Positions 56,024 through 64,000 of a stretch of DNA of 64,000 bases are shown here, piece after piece. Position 1 is the stretch's first letter. Each line of letters starts with the position of its first letter. The notes below the pieces were generated by a model. It did not search any database. It was not told the origin of the DNA and saw only the letters and a list, made by a program, of their open reading frames with translations. Position numbers and translations under genes: made by a program. Source of the DNA: Sphingomonas phyllosphaerae (GTDB lineage: Bacteria > Pseudomonadota > Alphaproteobacteria > Sphingomonadales > Sphingomonadaceae); assembly GCF_029623345.1 (NCBI RefSeq), contig NZ_JAPYKH010000006.1:62001-126000 (forward strand), in the 5' to 3' direction.

Positions 56024-57156
56024 CGCGCCGCCACCAGCAGCAGCGCGAGCGCCGCCGCCGCCATCGCCGCGCCCGCCAGCGACACCGCGGGCAGGCCGAG
56101 CCCGGCGGCGATCACCCCGCCGCCGAGCGCCGCGCCGATCGCATTGCCGAGGTTGAAGGCGCCGATGTTCATCGCCGAGGCGAGGTTGGGCGCCTCGCCC
56201 GCGGCGGCCATCACCTGCATCTGGAGCGGCGGCACCGTCGCGAAGCTGGCGATGCCCCAGACGAGGATCGCGGCGCTGGCGGCGAGCGGCGCGTGCATCA
56301 GCCAGGCGAAGGCGAGCATCACCAGCGTCAGCAGCGCGAGCATGGCGGCGAGCGCGCGCGTCACCGAGCGGTCGGCGAGCCGGCCGCCGAGCGTGTTGCC
56401 GATCGTCGCGCCAATGCCGAACAGCATCAGCGACACGGTGACCATCGCGGTCGAGGCGTGCGCGACATCGCGCAGGATCGGCACGATATAGGTGAAGACG
56501 GTGAACACCCCGCCGAAGCCGAGCGTGGTGAGCGCCAGCGCAAGCAGCACGCGCGGGCGGCCGAGCACGCGCAGCTCGCTGGCGAGGTCGGCCCCCGCCG
56601 GCGCGGGCAGCGGCGGCAAGGCGAGGCGCAGCGCGACCATCGCGACCGCGCCGATCGCGGCGATGCCGGCGAAGGCGGGACGCCAGCCGATCGTCTCGCC
56701 GACCCAGGTCGCGAGCGGCACGCCGCCGATCGTCGCCACAGTCAGCCCGGTGAACATCGCCGCGACCGCGCCGGCACGCCGCTCCGGCGGCACCAGCCCG
56801 GCCGCGACCACCGCGCCGACGCCGAAGAAGGCACCGTGGTTGAACGCGGTGACCACCCGCGCCGCCATCAGCCACGCATAGCCGCCGGCCACGGCGGACA
56901 GCGCGTTGCCGAGCGTGAAGATCGCCATCAGCGCGATCAGCACGGTGCGGCGGTCGAGCCGCGCGCTGGTCAGCGTCATCAGCGGCGCGCCGATCAGCAC
57001 GCCGAGCGCATAGGCGCTGACCAGCAGGCCCGCCGAGGGGATCGAGACGCGCAGGTCGGCGGCGATCACGGGCAGCATGCCCATCGGCGCGAACTCGGTG
57101 ACGCCGATGCCGAAAGCACCGATCGCCAGCGCGAAGAGGCCGGGATTGAACTTCAT
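55993..57156 (-). CDS. MFS efflux transporter, AraJ/YdhP (DHA1) type
   Basis: A 387-residue, 12-helix proton-driven exporter. The N-terminus FALAIGAFGIGVTEFAPMGMLP and the motif A version TLTSARLDRRTVLIALM, then ARVVTAFNHGAFFGVGA, are those of the AraJ/YdhP/PbuE group, which exports sugars, nucleosides or drugs. The C-terminal helices end near 380. The 3' end overlaps the ECF41 relic by 31 nt in convergent orientation. The aldo/keto reductase gene lies 13 nt upstream on the same strand, so both form an operon. The substrate may be a toxic aldehyde or its product, but this is inference. Confidence 0.9.
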   Translation of the reverse strand: MKFNPGLFALAIGAFGIGVTEFAPMGMLPVIAADLRVSIPSAGLLVSAYALGVLIGAPLMTLTSARLDRRTVLIALMAIFTLGNALSAVAGGYAWLMAARVVTAFNHGAFFGVGAVVAAGLVPPERRAGAVAAMFTGLTVATIGGVPLATWVGETIGWRPAFAGIAAIGAVAMVALRLALPPLPAPAGADLASELRVLGRPRVLLALALTTLGFGGVFTVFTYIVPILRDVAHASTAMVTVSLMLFGIGATIGNTLGGRLADRSVTRALAAMLALLTLVMLAFAWLMHAPLAASAAILVWGIASFATVPPLQMQVMAAAGEAPNLASAMNIGAFNLGNAIGAALGGGVIAAGLGLPAVSLAGAAMAAAALALLLVAARQPRGITSAA

Positions 57157-57169
57157 GACGGATCTCCGC

Positions 57170-58204
57170 TCAGACCAGCCGCGGCGCGAGGCGGGCGAAG
57201 CCCTCCTGCTGGCGGTAGGGTGTGTGAGGATAAGGCGGGAGCTGGTCGCTGGCGGCGTCGAGCGCCGCGATCTGCTCGGGACTGAGCGCCCAGCCGACCG
57301 CGCCGAGATTGTCGCGCAGCTGCGCCTCGTCGCGCGCGCCGAGGATCACCGAGGCGACCGTCGGTCGCTGCAACAGCCAGTTGAGCGCGATCTGCGGCAC
57401 CGTCCGCCCGGTCTCGGCGGCGATCGCCTCGAGCGCGTCGACGACGCCGTAGACATGCTCGTCCGTGACCGGCGGCGCGAACTGCACGGTCTCATGCAGG
57501 CGGCTCCCCGCCGGTATGGGCCGATCGCGCCCGATCTTCCCGGTCAGCCGGCCCCAGCCGAGCGGGCTCCACACCAGCGCGCCGACACCCTGATCCTGCG
57601 CCAGCGGCATCAGCTCCCACTCATAGGCGCGGCCGATCAGCGAGTAATAGACCTGATGCGCGACCAGCCGCGGCCAGCCGTGGCGATCCGCGATCCCCTG
57701 CGCCTTCATCAGCTGCCAGCCGGGATAATTGGAGACGCCGGCGTAGCGGACCTTGCCCGCGGCGATCAGCCGATCGAGCGTCGCCATCAGCTCCTCGGCG
57801 GGGGTGTGCGCGTCATAGGCGTGGAGCTGGAGCAGATCGAGGTGATCGATGCCGAGCCGCCGCAAGGAATCCTCCACGGCGCGGATCAGCCGCGCACGCG
57901 AGGCGCCCCAGTCCTGCGGGCTGTCGCCCATCGGCAGGCCGGTTTTGGTCGACACCAGCACCGCGTCGCGCCGGCCCTTGATGGCGGCGCCGAGCACCTC
58001 TTCCGACGCGCCGTCCGAATAGACGTCGGCGGTGTCGAACAGGGTGACGCCGGCGTCGAGGCAGATGTCGAGCAGCCGGCGCGCCTCGGCGGCGTCGCTC
58101 TGCCCCCAGGCGCCGAACAGCGGGCCCTTGCCGCCGAACGTGCCGGTGCCAAAGGACAGTGCGGGAACGCGCAGCCCTGATGCGCCCAATTGCCGATAGT
58201 CCAT
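57170..58204 (-). CDS. Aldo/keto reductase
   Basis: A 344-residue NADPH-dependent reductase of the AKR fold. The start MDYRQLGASGLRVPALSFGTGTFGG is family-typical; catalytic residues are Asp and Tyr in FDTADVYSDG (near 62), Lys in VLVSTKTGL and His in LLQLHAYD. The cofactor segment IPGS-like block is at SVILGARDEAQLRDN near 300. The start is the ATG at 58204 with AAAGGTGGAG upstream; 72 further frame-open residues upstream were rejected. It precedes the MFS gene by 13 nt and is divergent from the LysR gene (89-nt gap), the usual layout for a LysR-controlled detoxification operon. Confidence 0.95.
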   Translation of the reverse strand: MDYRQLGASGLRVPALSFGTGTFGGKGPLFGAWGQSDAAEARRLLDICLDAGVTLFDTADVYSDGASEEVLGAAIKGRRDAVLVSTKTGLPMGDSPQDWGASRARLIRAVEDSLRRLGIDHLDLLQLHAYDAHTPAEELMATLDRLIAAGKVRYAGVSNYPGWQLMKAQGIADRHGWPRLVAHQVYYSLIGRAYEWELMPLAQDQGVGALVWSPLGWGRLTGKIGRDRPIPAGSRLHETVQFAPPVTDEHVYGVVDALEAIAAETGRTVPQIALNWLLQRPTVASVILGARDEAQLRDNLGAVGWALSPEQIAALDAASDQLPPYPHTPYRQQEGFARLAPRLV

Positions 58205-58293
58205 GCTCCACCTTTTGCGATCCGTTCCGAAGCGGTTAGATGGCGCGAGCGGCGTAGGAGAAGAACTGCCGCTATAAACGAAGGATCTGTGCG

Positions 58294-59211
58294 ATGGATG
58301 CAAAGCTGACAGGTGGCAGCGACCGGGCACGCGCGCTCGCCCTGTTCGCCACCGTGGTCGAGGCGGGGAGTTTCTCCGCCGCCGCCCGCACTCTGGCGCT
58401 GACCCCCTCCGCGGTGGCACGCGCGGTCGACCGGATCGAGGCGCGGCTCGGGGTGCGGCTGCTGCTCCGCTCGACGCGCGCGCTGACGCTGACTGCGGAG
58501 GGGCAGGCCTATCTGCTCGCGGCGCGTCGCATCCTCGCCGATCTCGACGACGCCGAGCAGCAGATCGCCGATCAAGGCAGCCCGCGCGGGCGGCTGCGCG
58601 TGTCGGCGGCGCTCTCGCACGGGCGGCTGTGCGTCGTCCCGCTGCTCGGTGACTTCGCGCGCGCCTATCCGCATATCCTGATCGACATCGCGCTGACCGA
58701 CACGTTGGTCGACGTCGCGGCGGGGCAGGCCGACGTCGCAGTGCGCTTCGGCCCGCTTGCCGACAGCGCGCTCACCGCGCGCAAGTTGGGGCAAAGCGGC
58801 CGCGTCATCGTCGCCGCGCCCGAGTATCTCGCGCGCCACGGCACGCCGGCGGTGCCCGAGGATCTGCACGGGCACAATTGCCTCAACTTCAGCTTCCGTC
58901 GCGCCGAGCCGACCTGGCCGTTCCGTCGCGACGGCCGCGACGTCACCTTGTGCGTCGACGGCGGGATCGTCGCCAATAACGGCGAGACGCTGGGGCAGCT
59001 CGCCGCCGCAGGTGTCGGGGTGGCGCGGGTCGGGCGGTTCAGCGTCGAGGGCGAGATCGCCGACGGGCGGTTGGTGCCGCTCCTCGAGGATTATAACCCC
59101 GGCGATATCGAGCTGATCCACGCGGTGTTCGTCGGCGGCGCGCATCTGCCCGCGCGGGTACGCGTGTTCGTCGACTTCCTTGCCGAGCATTTGGCGGGAT
59201 CAGCCGGGTGA
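58294..59211 (+). CDS. LysR-family transcriptional regulator
   Basis: A 305-residue LysR regulator. The N-terminal helix-turn-helix is ALFATVVEAGSFSAAARTLALTPSAVARAVDRIEARLG in outline (residues 16-54), then RSTRALTLTAEGQAYL. The effector-binding domain (about 92-300) is of the CrgA/DmlR group (GRLRVSAALSHGR, PEYLARHGTP, HNCLNFSFRR). It is divergent from the aldo/keto reductase-MFS operon, its probable target. The short 89-nt gap must hold both promoters and the operator. The effector is unknown. Confidence 0.94.
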   Translation: MDAKLTGGSDRARALALFATVVEAGSFSAAARTLALTPSAVARAVDRIEARLGVRLLLRSTRALTLTAEGQAYLLAARRILADLDDAEQQIADQGSPRGRLRVSAALSHGRLCVVPLLGDFARAYPHILIDIALTDTLVDVAAGQADVAVRFGPLADSALTARKLGQSGRVIVAAPEYLARHGTPAVPEDLHGHNCLNFSFRRAEPTWPFRRDGRDVTLCVDGGIVANNGETLGQLAAAGVGVARVGRFSVEGEIADGRLVPLLEDYNPGDIELIHAVFVGGAHLPARVRVFVDFLAEHLAGSAG

Positions 59212-59234
59212 GTCGTCGAGATGAAGAAGAAAAA

Positions 59235-59309
<75 letters not shown>

Positions 59310-59337
59310 ACTTCCGACCTCGTCGGGCGGAGGGCGC

Positions 59338-59366
59338 CTAAGAGACGAGCCGCCGGTGATTGTCAA
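59338..59366 (-). promoter_or_regulatory. Likely promoter of tRNA-Thr
   Basis: On the minus strand TTGACA (59366-59361) and TCTTAG (59343-59338) are separated by 17 nt and lie about 30-55 nt before the tRNA 5' end. The -35 is perfect while the -10 is weak, as often in stable RNA genes of this group. Confidence 0.5.
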
Positions 59367-59395
59367 GGTGCCTCGCTCGCTCTAGCGCGCTTTTC

Positions 59396-59545
59396 ATGAG
59401 CGACCGCGACGAACGGGCGGCCCGTCTGGCCGAGCAGCTGCGCCTCAACCTGCGGCGGCGCAAGGCGCAGGCGCGCGCCGGTCAGGACGTCGATCCGCGG
59501 CCGGACGCACCGGTCAGCCCCCCGCGGCGCGATGACCCAGCGTGA
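59396..59545 (+). CDS. Small basic protein, conserved-looking
   Basis: A 49-residue protein beginning MSDRDERAARLAEQLRLNLRRRKAQARA, a charged helix followed by a Pro-rich tail. A similar RLAExLRxNLRRRKAQ sequence is familiar from small hypothetical proteins of sphingomonads, which raises confidence. The start is the ATG at 59396; a good ribosome binding site is not obvious. It overlaps the small membrane protein gene (minus) by 32 nt at its end. Function unknown. Confidence 0.6.
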   Translation: MSDRDERAARLAEQLRLNLRRRKAQARAGQDVDPRPDAPVSPPRRDDPA

Positions 59546-59651
59546 AGGCGAGCGACAGCACCTGCCAGACACTCACCGACGCCGCGCCGAACAGCGCGCC
59601 CACACCCGCCACGATCAGCGCATGATGCGCGTACACTTTGCCTCGAGCCAT
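59514..59651 (-). CDS. Small membrane protein, possible
   Basis: A 45-residue frame starting MARGKVYAHHALIVAGVGALFGAASVSVWQVLSLAF has one strong membrane helix (about 11-35) and a short polar end. Its 5' part overlaps the 3' end of the aminopeptidase gene on the same strand by 37 nt, so it could be translated from that transcript. The helix and the gene overlap support it; a chance frame remains possible. Confidence 0.45.
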   Translation of the reverse strand: MARGKVYAHHALIVAGVGALFGAASVSVWQVLSLAFTLGHRAAGG

Positions 59652-61414
59652 GCCGCGTCGTCTCCCCCCAGCACCGGCGCGAGCGTTTCCGCCACGCGGT
59701 GGTGGTACGTATTGATCCACGTCAGCTCCGCGTCGGTCAAGAGCGCGGGTTCGATCAGATCGCGATCGATCGGTGCCAGCGTCAGCGTCTCGAAGCCGAG
59801 CATCGGCGACTCACCGTCGGGCAGCTCGCGCTCCACCACCAGCAGCAGGTTCTCGATGCGGATGCCGTACGCCCCGGCCTTGTAATAGCCGGGCTCGTTC
59901 GAGAGGATCATGCCGGGCAGCAGCGGCTCGGCCGGGCCGCCGCCCGGGTAGCTCGGCTTGGCGATGCGCGCCGGCCCCTCATGGACGGAGAGATAGCTGC
60001 CGACGCCGTGGCCGGTGCCGTGCGCATAGTCGAGCCCGGCGTCCCACAGCGGCCGGCGCGCGAGCGAGTCGAGCTGGCCGCCGTTGGTGCCGCGCGGGAA
60101 GGTTGCGGTGGCGAGTGCGATATGCCCCTTGAGCACGCGCGTGAACCGGTCGCGCATTTCGTCGCTCGGGGAGCCGATCGGCACCACGCGGGTGACGTCG
60201 GTGGTGCCGTCGTCATACTGGCCGCCTGAGTCGATCAGGTACAATTGTCCCACCTCGATCGGCAGGCTCGACTCGGGCGTGACGCGATAATGCGGGATCG
60301 CGCCGTGCGGCCCGGTTGCCGAGATCGCATCGAACGACTGGTCGCGCAGCAGCCCGCCCTCGGCGCGGAAGGCGAGCAGCCGCTCCGCCGCGGACAGCTC
60401 GGTGACGCCGCCGCGCGATGCCGCGTCGGCGACCCAGCGCAGGAAGCGGGTCAGCGCCGCGCCGTCGCGCAGCGAGGCGGCGCGATGGCCGGCGACCTCG
60501 GTCGCGTTCTTGGTGGCGCGCGGCAGCACGGTCGGGTCGCGCAGCGGCAGCACAATGCCGCCGGCGCGCTCGACGCGGTCGGCGATCGCCGCGACCGCCA
60601 GCGACGGGTCGATCGCGACCCGCTTGCCGGCGAGCGAGCCGAGCGACGCGGCGAAGGCGGCGCGGTCATGGACCCGCACCGCGTTGCCGAGGTGCTCGGC
60701 CACCGCGGCGGACATCTTCCCGGGGGCGACATAGAGATCGGCGGTGCCGTCGGCGTGCGCCACCGCGTAAGCGAGTGCCACCGGGGTACGCGCGACATCG
60801 GCGCCGCGCAGGTTGAGCAGCCAGGCGATCGAATCGAGGGCGGTGATCACGGTCGCGTCCGCGCCGGCAGCGGCGAGCCAGTCGGCGACGTCGGCGCGCT
60901 TGGCGGCGGCACCGCGCCCGGCGAGCCGCTCGGGGTGGACCGCGAGCGGCGCGGGGGAGGGGGCAGGGCGGTCGGCCCAGATCGAGTCGATCGGGTTGCG
61001 CTCGACCGCGACCAGCTCGGCGCTGACGCCGGTGAGGGCGGCGCGCGCCTCCTCGACCCACCCGCGCGTGTGCAGCCACGGATCATAGCCGATGCGCATG
61101 CCGGCGCGGGCATGCGCGCCCAGCCAGGCGGCGACATTGCTCTCGGGCACGCTCACGAACGACCAGTCCGCCTCCGAGACCTGTTCGCGCACCTGGATCG
61201 TGTACCGGCCGTCGGTGAAGACGGCTGCCTCATCCGCCAGCACCACCGCCGTGCCGGCCGAGCCCTCGAAGCCGGTGAGCCACGCCAGCCGCTGCGCATA
61301 GTCCCCGACATACTCGCTCATATGCTCGTCGGTGAGCGGCACGACGAACCCATGGAGCTGGTCGCGCACGAGCTGGTCGCGAAGTGCGCGGAGGCGCGCA
61401 GAGGGGGTCGGCAT
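59615..61414 (-). CDS. pepP: Xaa-Pro aminopeptidase (aminopeptidase P family)
   Basis: A 599-residue three-domain creatinase-fold peptidase that removes N-terminal residues before proline. The two N-terminal creatinase-like domains end near 300. Metal ligands lie in the C-terminal domain: two Asp in YLIDSGGQYDDGTTDVTR, His in GTGHGVGSYLSVHEGP, and Glu in LSNEPGYYKAGAYGIRIEN. The length and the DNLRG-like segment match the large cytoplasmic XPNPEP1-type enzymes rather than E. coli PepP (441 aa). The start is the ATG at 61414 (MPTPSARLRALRDQL); upstream frame-open residues lack family match. Confidence 0.93.
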   Translation of the reverse strand: MPTPSARLRALRDQLVRDQLHGFVVPLTDEHMSEYVGDYAQRLAWLTGFEGSAGTAVVLADEAAVFTDGRYTIQVREQVSEADWSFVSVPESNVAAWLGAHARAGMRIGYDPWLHTRGWVEEARAALTGVSAELVAVERNPIDSIWADRPAPSPAPLAVHPERLAGRGAAAKRADVADWLAAAGADATVITALDSIAWLLNLRGADVARTPVALAYAVAHADGTADLYVAPGKMSAAVAEHLGNAVRVHDRAAFAASLGSLAGKRVAIDPSLAVAAIADRVERAGGIVLPLRDPTVLPRATKNATEVAGHRAASLRDGAALTRFLRWVADAASRGGVTELSAAERLLAFRAEGGLLRDQSFDAISATGPHGAIPHYRVTPESSLPIEVGQLYLIDSGGQYDDGTTDVTRVVPIGSPSDEMRDRFTRVLKGHIALATATFPRGTNGGQLDSLARRPLWDAGLDYAHGTGHGVGSYLSVHEGPARIAKPSYPGGGPAEPLLPGMILSNEPGYYKAGAYGIRIENLLLVVERELPDGESPMLGFETLTLAPIDRDLIEPALLTDAELTWINTYHHRVAETLAPVLGGDDAAWLEAKCTRIMR

Positions 61415-61570
61415 GGACGGCATCCGGTGGTGGAGAGGCGAAGCCGCGTGGCGTGCCACAGCCGCGCGGTGGCGACCAGTCTTGAAGCCGCGGAGTCGGG
61501 CTGTCATCATGTCGTCACGCCTCTGCGCGACAGCGCCGGCGCGAGTAAGAGGTAAGGGAGACGTTCAAGC

Positions 61571-62140
61571 GTGTTCCATCCCGACCTGATCCGGCATCCG
61601 GACAGCTGCCCGACGTTGGTGCTGAACGCCGATTACACGCCGCTGTCTTATTACCCCCTCAGCATCTGGCCGTGGCAGACCGCGGTGAAGGCGGTATTCC
61701 TCGATCGCGTCGACATCGTCGCGCATTATGATCGCGAGGTGCGCAGCCCCAACCACGTCATCCGGCTGCCCTCGGTGATCGCGCTCAAGCAGTTCGTGCG
61801 GCCGTCACAATTCCCCGCCTTCACGCGGTTCAACCTGTTCCTGCGCGACACCTTCGCCTGCCAATATTGCGGCAGCAACGCGCGCGAGCTGACGTTCGAT
61901 CACGTCGTGCCGCGCGCGCAGGGCGGGCGCACGACCTGGGAGAACGTCGTCACCGCCTGCGCGCCGTGCAACCTGAAGAAGGGCGGCCGCACCCCGCGGC
62001 AGGCGCATATGCCGCTGGCGATCGAGCCGATCCGCCCGACCAGCTGGCAGCTGCAGGAGCACGGGCGCCGCTTCCCGCCGAATTATCTGCATGAAAGCTG
62101 GCACGACTGGCTCTACTGGGACGTCGAGCTCGAGGCGTGA
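61571..62140 (+). CDS. HNH endonuclease
   Basis: A 189-residue protein with an HNH core: CQYCGSNARELTFDHVVPRAQGG, then NVVTACAPCNLKKGG, giving two CxxC zinc pairs and the catalytic His (DH). The N-terminal part (SCPTLVLNADYTPLSYYPLSIW) is that of a widespread chromosomal HNH family, present in many non-phage genomes and of unknown role, possibly in DNA repair. The start is GTG at 61571; the gap to the divergent aminopeptidase is 156 nt. A phage origin is not suggested by the surroundings. Confidence 0.92.
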   Translation: MFHPDLIRHPDSCPTLVLNADYTPLSYYPLSIWPWQTAVKAVFLDRVDIVAHYDREVRSPNHVIRLPSVIALKQFVRPSQFPAFTRFNLFLRDTFACQYCGSNARELTFDHVVPRAQGGRTTWENVVTACAPCNLKKGGRTPRQAHMPLAIEPIRPTSWQLQEHGRRFPPNYLHESWHDWLYWDVELEA

Positions 62141-62177
62141 CGCGTCGCGGCTGACACACACGGGAGTTTCGCGGCGC

Positions 62178-62606
62178 ATGCGGTGGCAGATGATGGTGGC
62201 GGGGGCCGTGCTGCTCGCCGCCTGCTCGAAGGAGAATGCGGAGGACGCGGCCGATCCCGCGGTACTGGCCAATTACGTGCCGCCGTTCGTGATGTCGCGG
62301 CTCGATTACGGCGGCGTGGTCGAACGCCGCTTCCGCCGGCTCGACGTCAACCACGACGATCACCTGACGCCCAACGAGCTGCCCAAACGGCTGGCCGACC
62401 GATTCGCCGAGATCGACCGCGACAAGGACGGCCGCATCTCCAACGACGAGTGGAGCGCGTGGATGCTGGCACGCTTCGACCAGCAGGACGCCAACCATGA
62501 CGGCACCGTCACCAGCGACGAGCGCGAGCGCGCGCGCGAGCAGAAGGAGATGGATTTGCCGACTCCGGCAGAGGAACCCGACAACAGCGCCGCGCCGGCG
62601 GGGTAA
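62178..62606 (+). CDS. EF-hand lipoprotein
   Basis: A 142-residue exported protein. The signal peptide ends in the lipobox VLLAAC, so the mature protein starts at lipidated C16. Three calcium-binding loops follow: DVNHDDHLTPNE, DRDKDGRISNDE and DANHDGTVTSDE, each with the D-x-D/N-x-D/H-G pattern. The C-terminal tail is acidic and Pro-rich. It should bind calcium at the membrane. The start is the ATG at 62178 (87 nt into the open frame). The gene follows the HNH gene by 37 nt; a functional link is unlikely. Confidence 0.9.
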   Translation: MRWQMMVAGAVLLAACSKENAEDAADPAVLANYVPPFVMSRLDYGGVVERRFRRLDVNHDDHLTPNELPKRLADRFAEIDRDKDGRISNDEWSAWMLARFDQQDANHDGTVTSDERERAREQKEMDLPTPAEEPDNSAAPAG

Positions 62607-62662
62607 GGCGGCGGCGGGGGGCTCGCGAGCCGGGAGCTAGGTCCTCCGGCGACACCCTCCTT

Positions 62663-62757
62663 GGTCATGCCCGCGCAGCGGGAATCCAGACGCGCGGACC
62701 TCGCGGGATGAGCGGCGCGTCAGCGTGTCTGGATCCCCGCCTTCGCGGGGATGACGG
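62663..62757. repeat. Intergenic mobile-like repeat, copy B
   Basis: A 95-bp element homologous to 37547-37644. Outer ends GGTCATGCCCGCG and CGCGGGGATGACGG are inverted repeats, and 24 bp (62717-62740) are identical to copy A. It lies between the EF-hand gene and the UDP-glucuronate decarboxylase gene. Confidence 0.7.
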
Positions 62758-62789
62758 CGAAGGAAGCAGGGCCGCCGCCGCCCGTCACC

Positions 62790-63746
62790 TCAGGCGGCGA
62801 ACTCGCGGAAATAGTCGATCGTGCGCTGCAGCCCCTCGCGCAGCTGCACCGTCGGCTCCCAGCCGAGCTTCGACTGCGCCAGCGAGATATCGGGCTTGCG
62901 CTGCATCGGATCGTCCTGGGGCAGCGGGCGATAGTCGAGCGTCGAGGACGAGCCGGTCAACTCGATCACCAGCTCGGCGAGCTCGCGGATGGTGAATTCG
63001 TTGGGGTTGCCGATGTTGACCGGCCCGGCGAAGCCCGGCTCGCTATCCATCAGCCGCAGGAAGCCCTCGATCAGATCATCGACGAAGCAGAAGCTGCGCG
63101 TCTGCGAGCCGTCGCCGTAGAGCGTGATCGGCTCGCCCTTGAGCGCCTGCATGATGAAGTTGGACACCACGCGGCCGTCCGCCGGGTGCATGCGCGGGCC
63201 ATAGGTGTTGAAGATGCGCACCACCTTCACGTCCAGATTCATCTGGCGGTGATAGTCGAAGAACAACGTCTCGGCGCAGCGCTTGCCCTCGTCGTAGCAG
63301 GAGCGGATCCCGATCGGGTTGACGTTGCCCCAATAGTCCTCCTTCTGCGGGTGGACGTGCGGATCGCCGTAGACCTCGCTGGTCGACGCCTGGAACACCT
63401 TGCACTTCAGTCGCTTGGCGAGGCCGAGCATGTTGATCGCGCCGATCACCGAGGTCTTGGTGGTCTGCACCGGATCATACTGGTAGTGGATCGGCGAGGC
63501 GGGGCAGGCGAGGTTGTAGATCTCGTCCACCTCGACGTAGAGCGGGAAGCACACGTCGTGGCGCAGAAACTCGAAGCGCGGGTTGCCGTGCAGATGGTCG
63601 ATGTTGCGCTTGGCACCGGTGAAGAGATTGTCGACGCACACCACTTCGTCGCCGCGGTCGAGCAGGCGATCGATTAGGTGCGAGCCGAGGAAGCCGGCAC
63701 CGCCGGTGACGAGCACGCGCTTCCGCGACTGATAGTTGCGCGACAT
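62790..63746 (-). CDS. uxs: UDP-glucuronic acid decarboxylase (UDP-xylose synthase)
   Basis: A 318-residue short-chain dehydrogenase that oxidises and decarboxylates UDP-glucuronate to UDP-xylose. NAD is bound by [20 protein letters not shown] (residues 13-32). The catalytic triad includes Ser/Thr in STSEVYGDP and Tyr-x3-Lys in [11 protein letters not shown], and [17 protein letters not shown] and the family C-terminal [15 protein letters not shown] are present. The start is the ATG at 63746. It is divergent from the acyltransferase gene; both may belong to a surface polysaccharide system that continues beyond the window. Confidence 0.94.
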   Translation of the reverse strand: MSRNYQSRKRVLVTGGAGFLGSHLIDRLLDRGDEVVCVDNLFTGAKRNIDHLHGNPRFEFLRHDVCFPLYVEVDEIYNLACPASPIHYQYDPVQTTKTSVIGAINMLGLAKRLKCKVFQASTSEVYGDPHVHPQKEDYWGNVNPIGIRSCYDEGKRCAETLFFDYHRQMNLDVKVVRIFNTYGPRMHPADGRVVSNFIMQALKGEPITLYGDGSQTRSFCFVDDLIEGFLRLMDSEPGFAGPVNIGNPNEFTIRELAELVIELTGSSSTLDYRPLPQDDPMQRKPDISLAQSKLGWEPTVQLREGLQRTIDYFREFAA

Positions 63747-63908
63747 AGACGGTGAAACTCCCTGATAGCGCCGGCCGGCGCCCGACCGACCGCCGGGCGC
63801 GTGCTTGTGCCAATGATCCCGCGCGGCGACAAGGAAGCTTTGAGACAAAGCCGTCATCACGTCGTCGACGCTGGCCAAGCATGGCGGCGAATGACTAAGG
63901 GACCATTG

Positions 63909-64000
63909 ATGCAGCGCATTCCGATCCTCGACGGCTGGCGCGCGCTGAGCATCCTGCTGGTGCTCGCGGGGCATCTGCTGCCGCTCGGGCCGCATCGCTG
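63909..64000 (+). CDS. Acyltransferase family 3 protein, N-terminal fragment
   Basis: Only 30 codons are inside the window. The sequence [22 protein letters not shown] has the helix and the invariant His-containing start of OafA/YrhL-type membrane acyltransferases, which acetylate surface glycans. AAGGGA lies just before the ATG. The gene runs off the right edge. Confidence 0.8.
   Translation, partial: MQRIPILDGWRALSILLVLAGHLLPLGPHR

Noticed and set aside
61571..62140. HNH gene as phage or restriction-related
   Set aside because: The N-terminal part matches a chromosomal HNH family, and no phage, methylase or integrase gene is nearby.

Overview
The window is a GC-rich chromosomal stretch of an alphaproteobacterium that looks like Sphingomonas or a close relative. 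The basis is the protein repertoire: a CcrM-type GANTC methyltransferase, HWE and HisKA_2 sensor kinases, a Coq4-family protein, a large TonB-dependent receptor, a set of plant cell wall hydrolases, very high GC with GTG/TTG starts, and intergenic palindromes of the kind scattered through sphingomonad genomes. No phage, integrase, transposase, rRNA operon or CRISPR array was seen. Identifications come from reading motifs, not from database searches.

Layout. 0-3 kb: start of an NmrA-like gene, a PPP-type phosphatase coupled to a single-pass membrane protein, and an outer-membrane barrel. 3.3-6.5 kb: a six-helix GGDEF-EAL protein tail-to-tail with an RpfF-like DSF synthase, the most interesting pair in the window. 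6.7-12.2 kb: Gdx/SugE exporter, LOV-HWE kinase, NIPSNAP protein, an aquaporin remnant, a CsbD/mechanosensitive channel operon and a small lipoprotein. 12.5-21 kb: gyrB, a hydrolase, two tandem paralogous MFS transporters, recF (all minus strand) and rarD. 21-30 kb: Coq4-like protein, dicarboxylate symporter, glmM, DUF1272, a thiD-VOC fusion, rnhB, ccrM, folP and a bestrophin. 30.5-40 kb: msrB, TonB receptor, a metallophosphoesterase/spore-photoproduct-lyase-like pair, M13 peptidase, iron-sulfur (6-4) photolyase, gluconokinase.

40-55 kb is a carbohydrate region: a GntR/FCD regulator with a palindromic operator, an orphan LuxR-type DNA-binding domain, a 1003-residue beta-helix/beta-propeller enzyme, a GAF kinase-like protein with a receiver partner, a GH9 glucanase divergent from a CE1 esterase-GH43 pair, and a sialate O-acetylesterase-like enzyme. 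Together these would remove acetyl or acyl groups and cut beta-glucan and xylan backbones in the envelope or outside the cell. 55-64 kb: a YaiI-family protein, a decayed fusion of a carboxymuconolactone decarboxylase fragment and an ECF41 sigma factor C-terminus, an MFS efflux gene, an aldo/keto reductase divergent from a LysR regulator, tRNA-Thr, aminopeptidase P, an HNH protein, an EF-hand lipoprotein, UDP-glucuronate decarboxylase, and the start of an acyltransferase.

Most genes are ordinary single-copy functions in short operons with 1-11 nt overlaps. The parts that deserve attention are the putative DSF/c-di-GMP pair, the GANTC cluster in front of ccrM, the SPL-like radical SAM operon, the thiD-VOC fusion, the kinase lacking an N box, and the ECF41 relic with a run of eight G.
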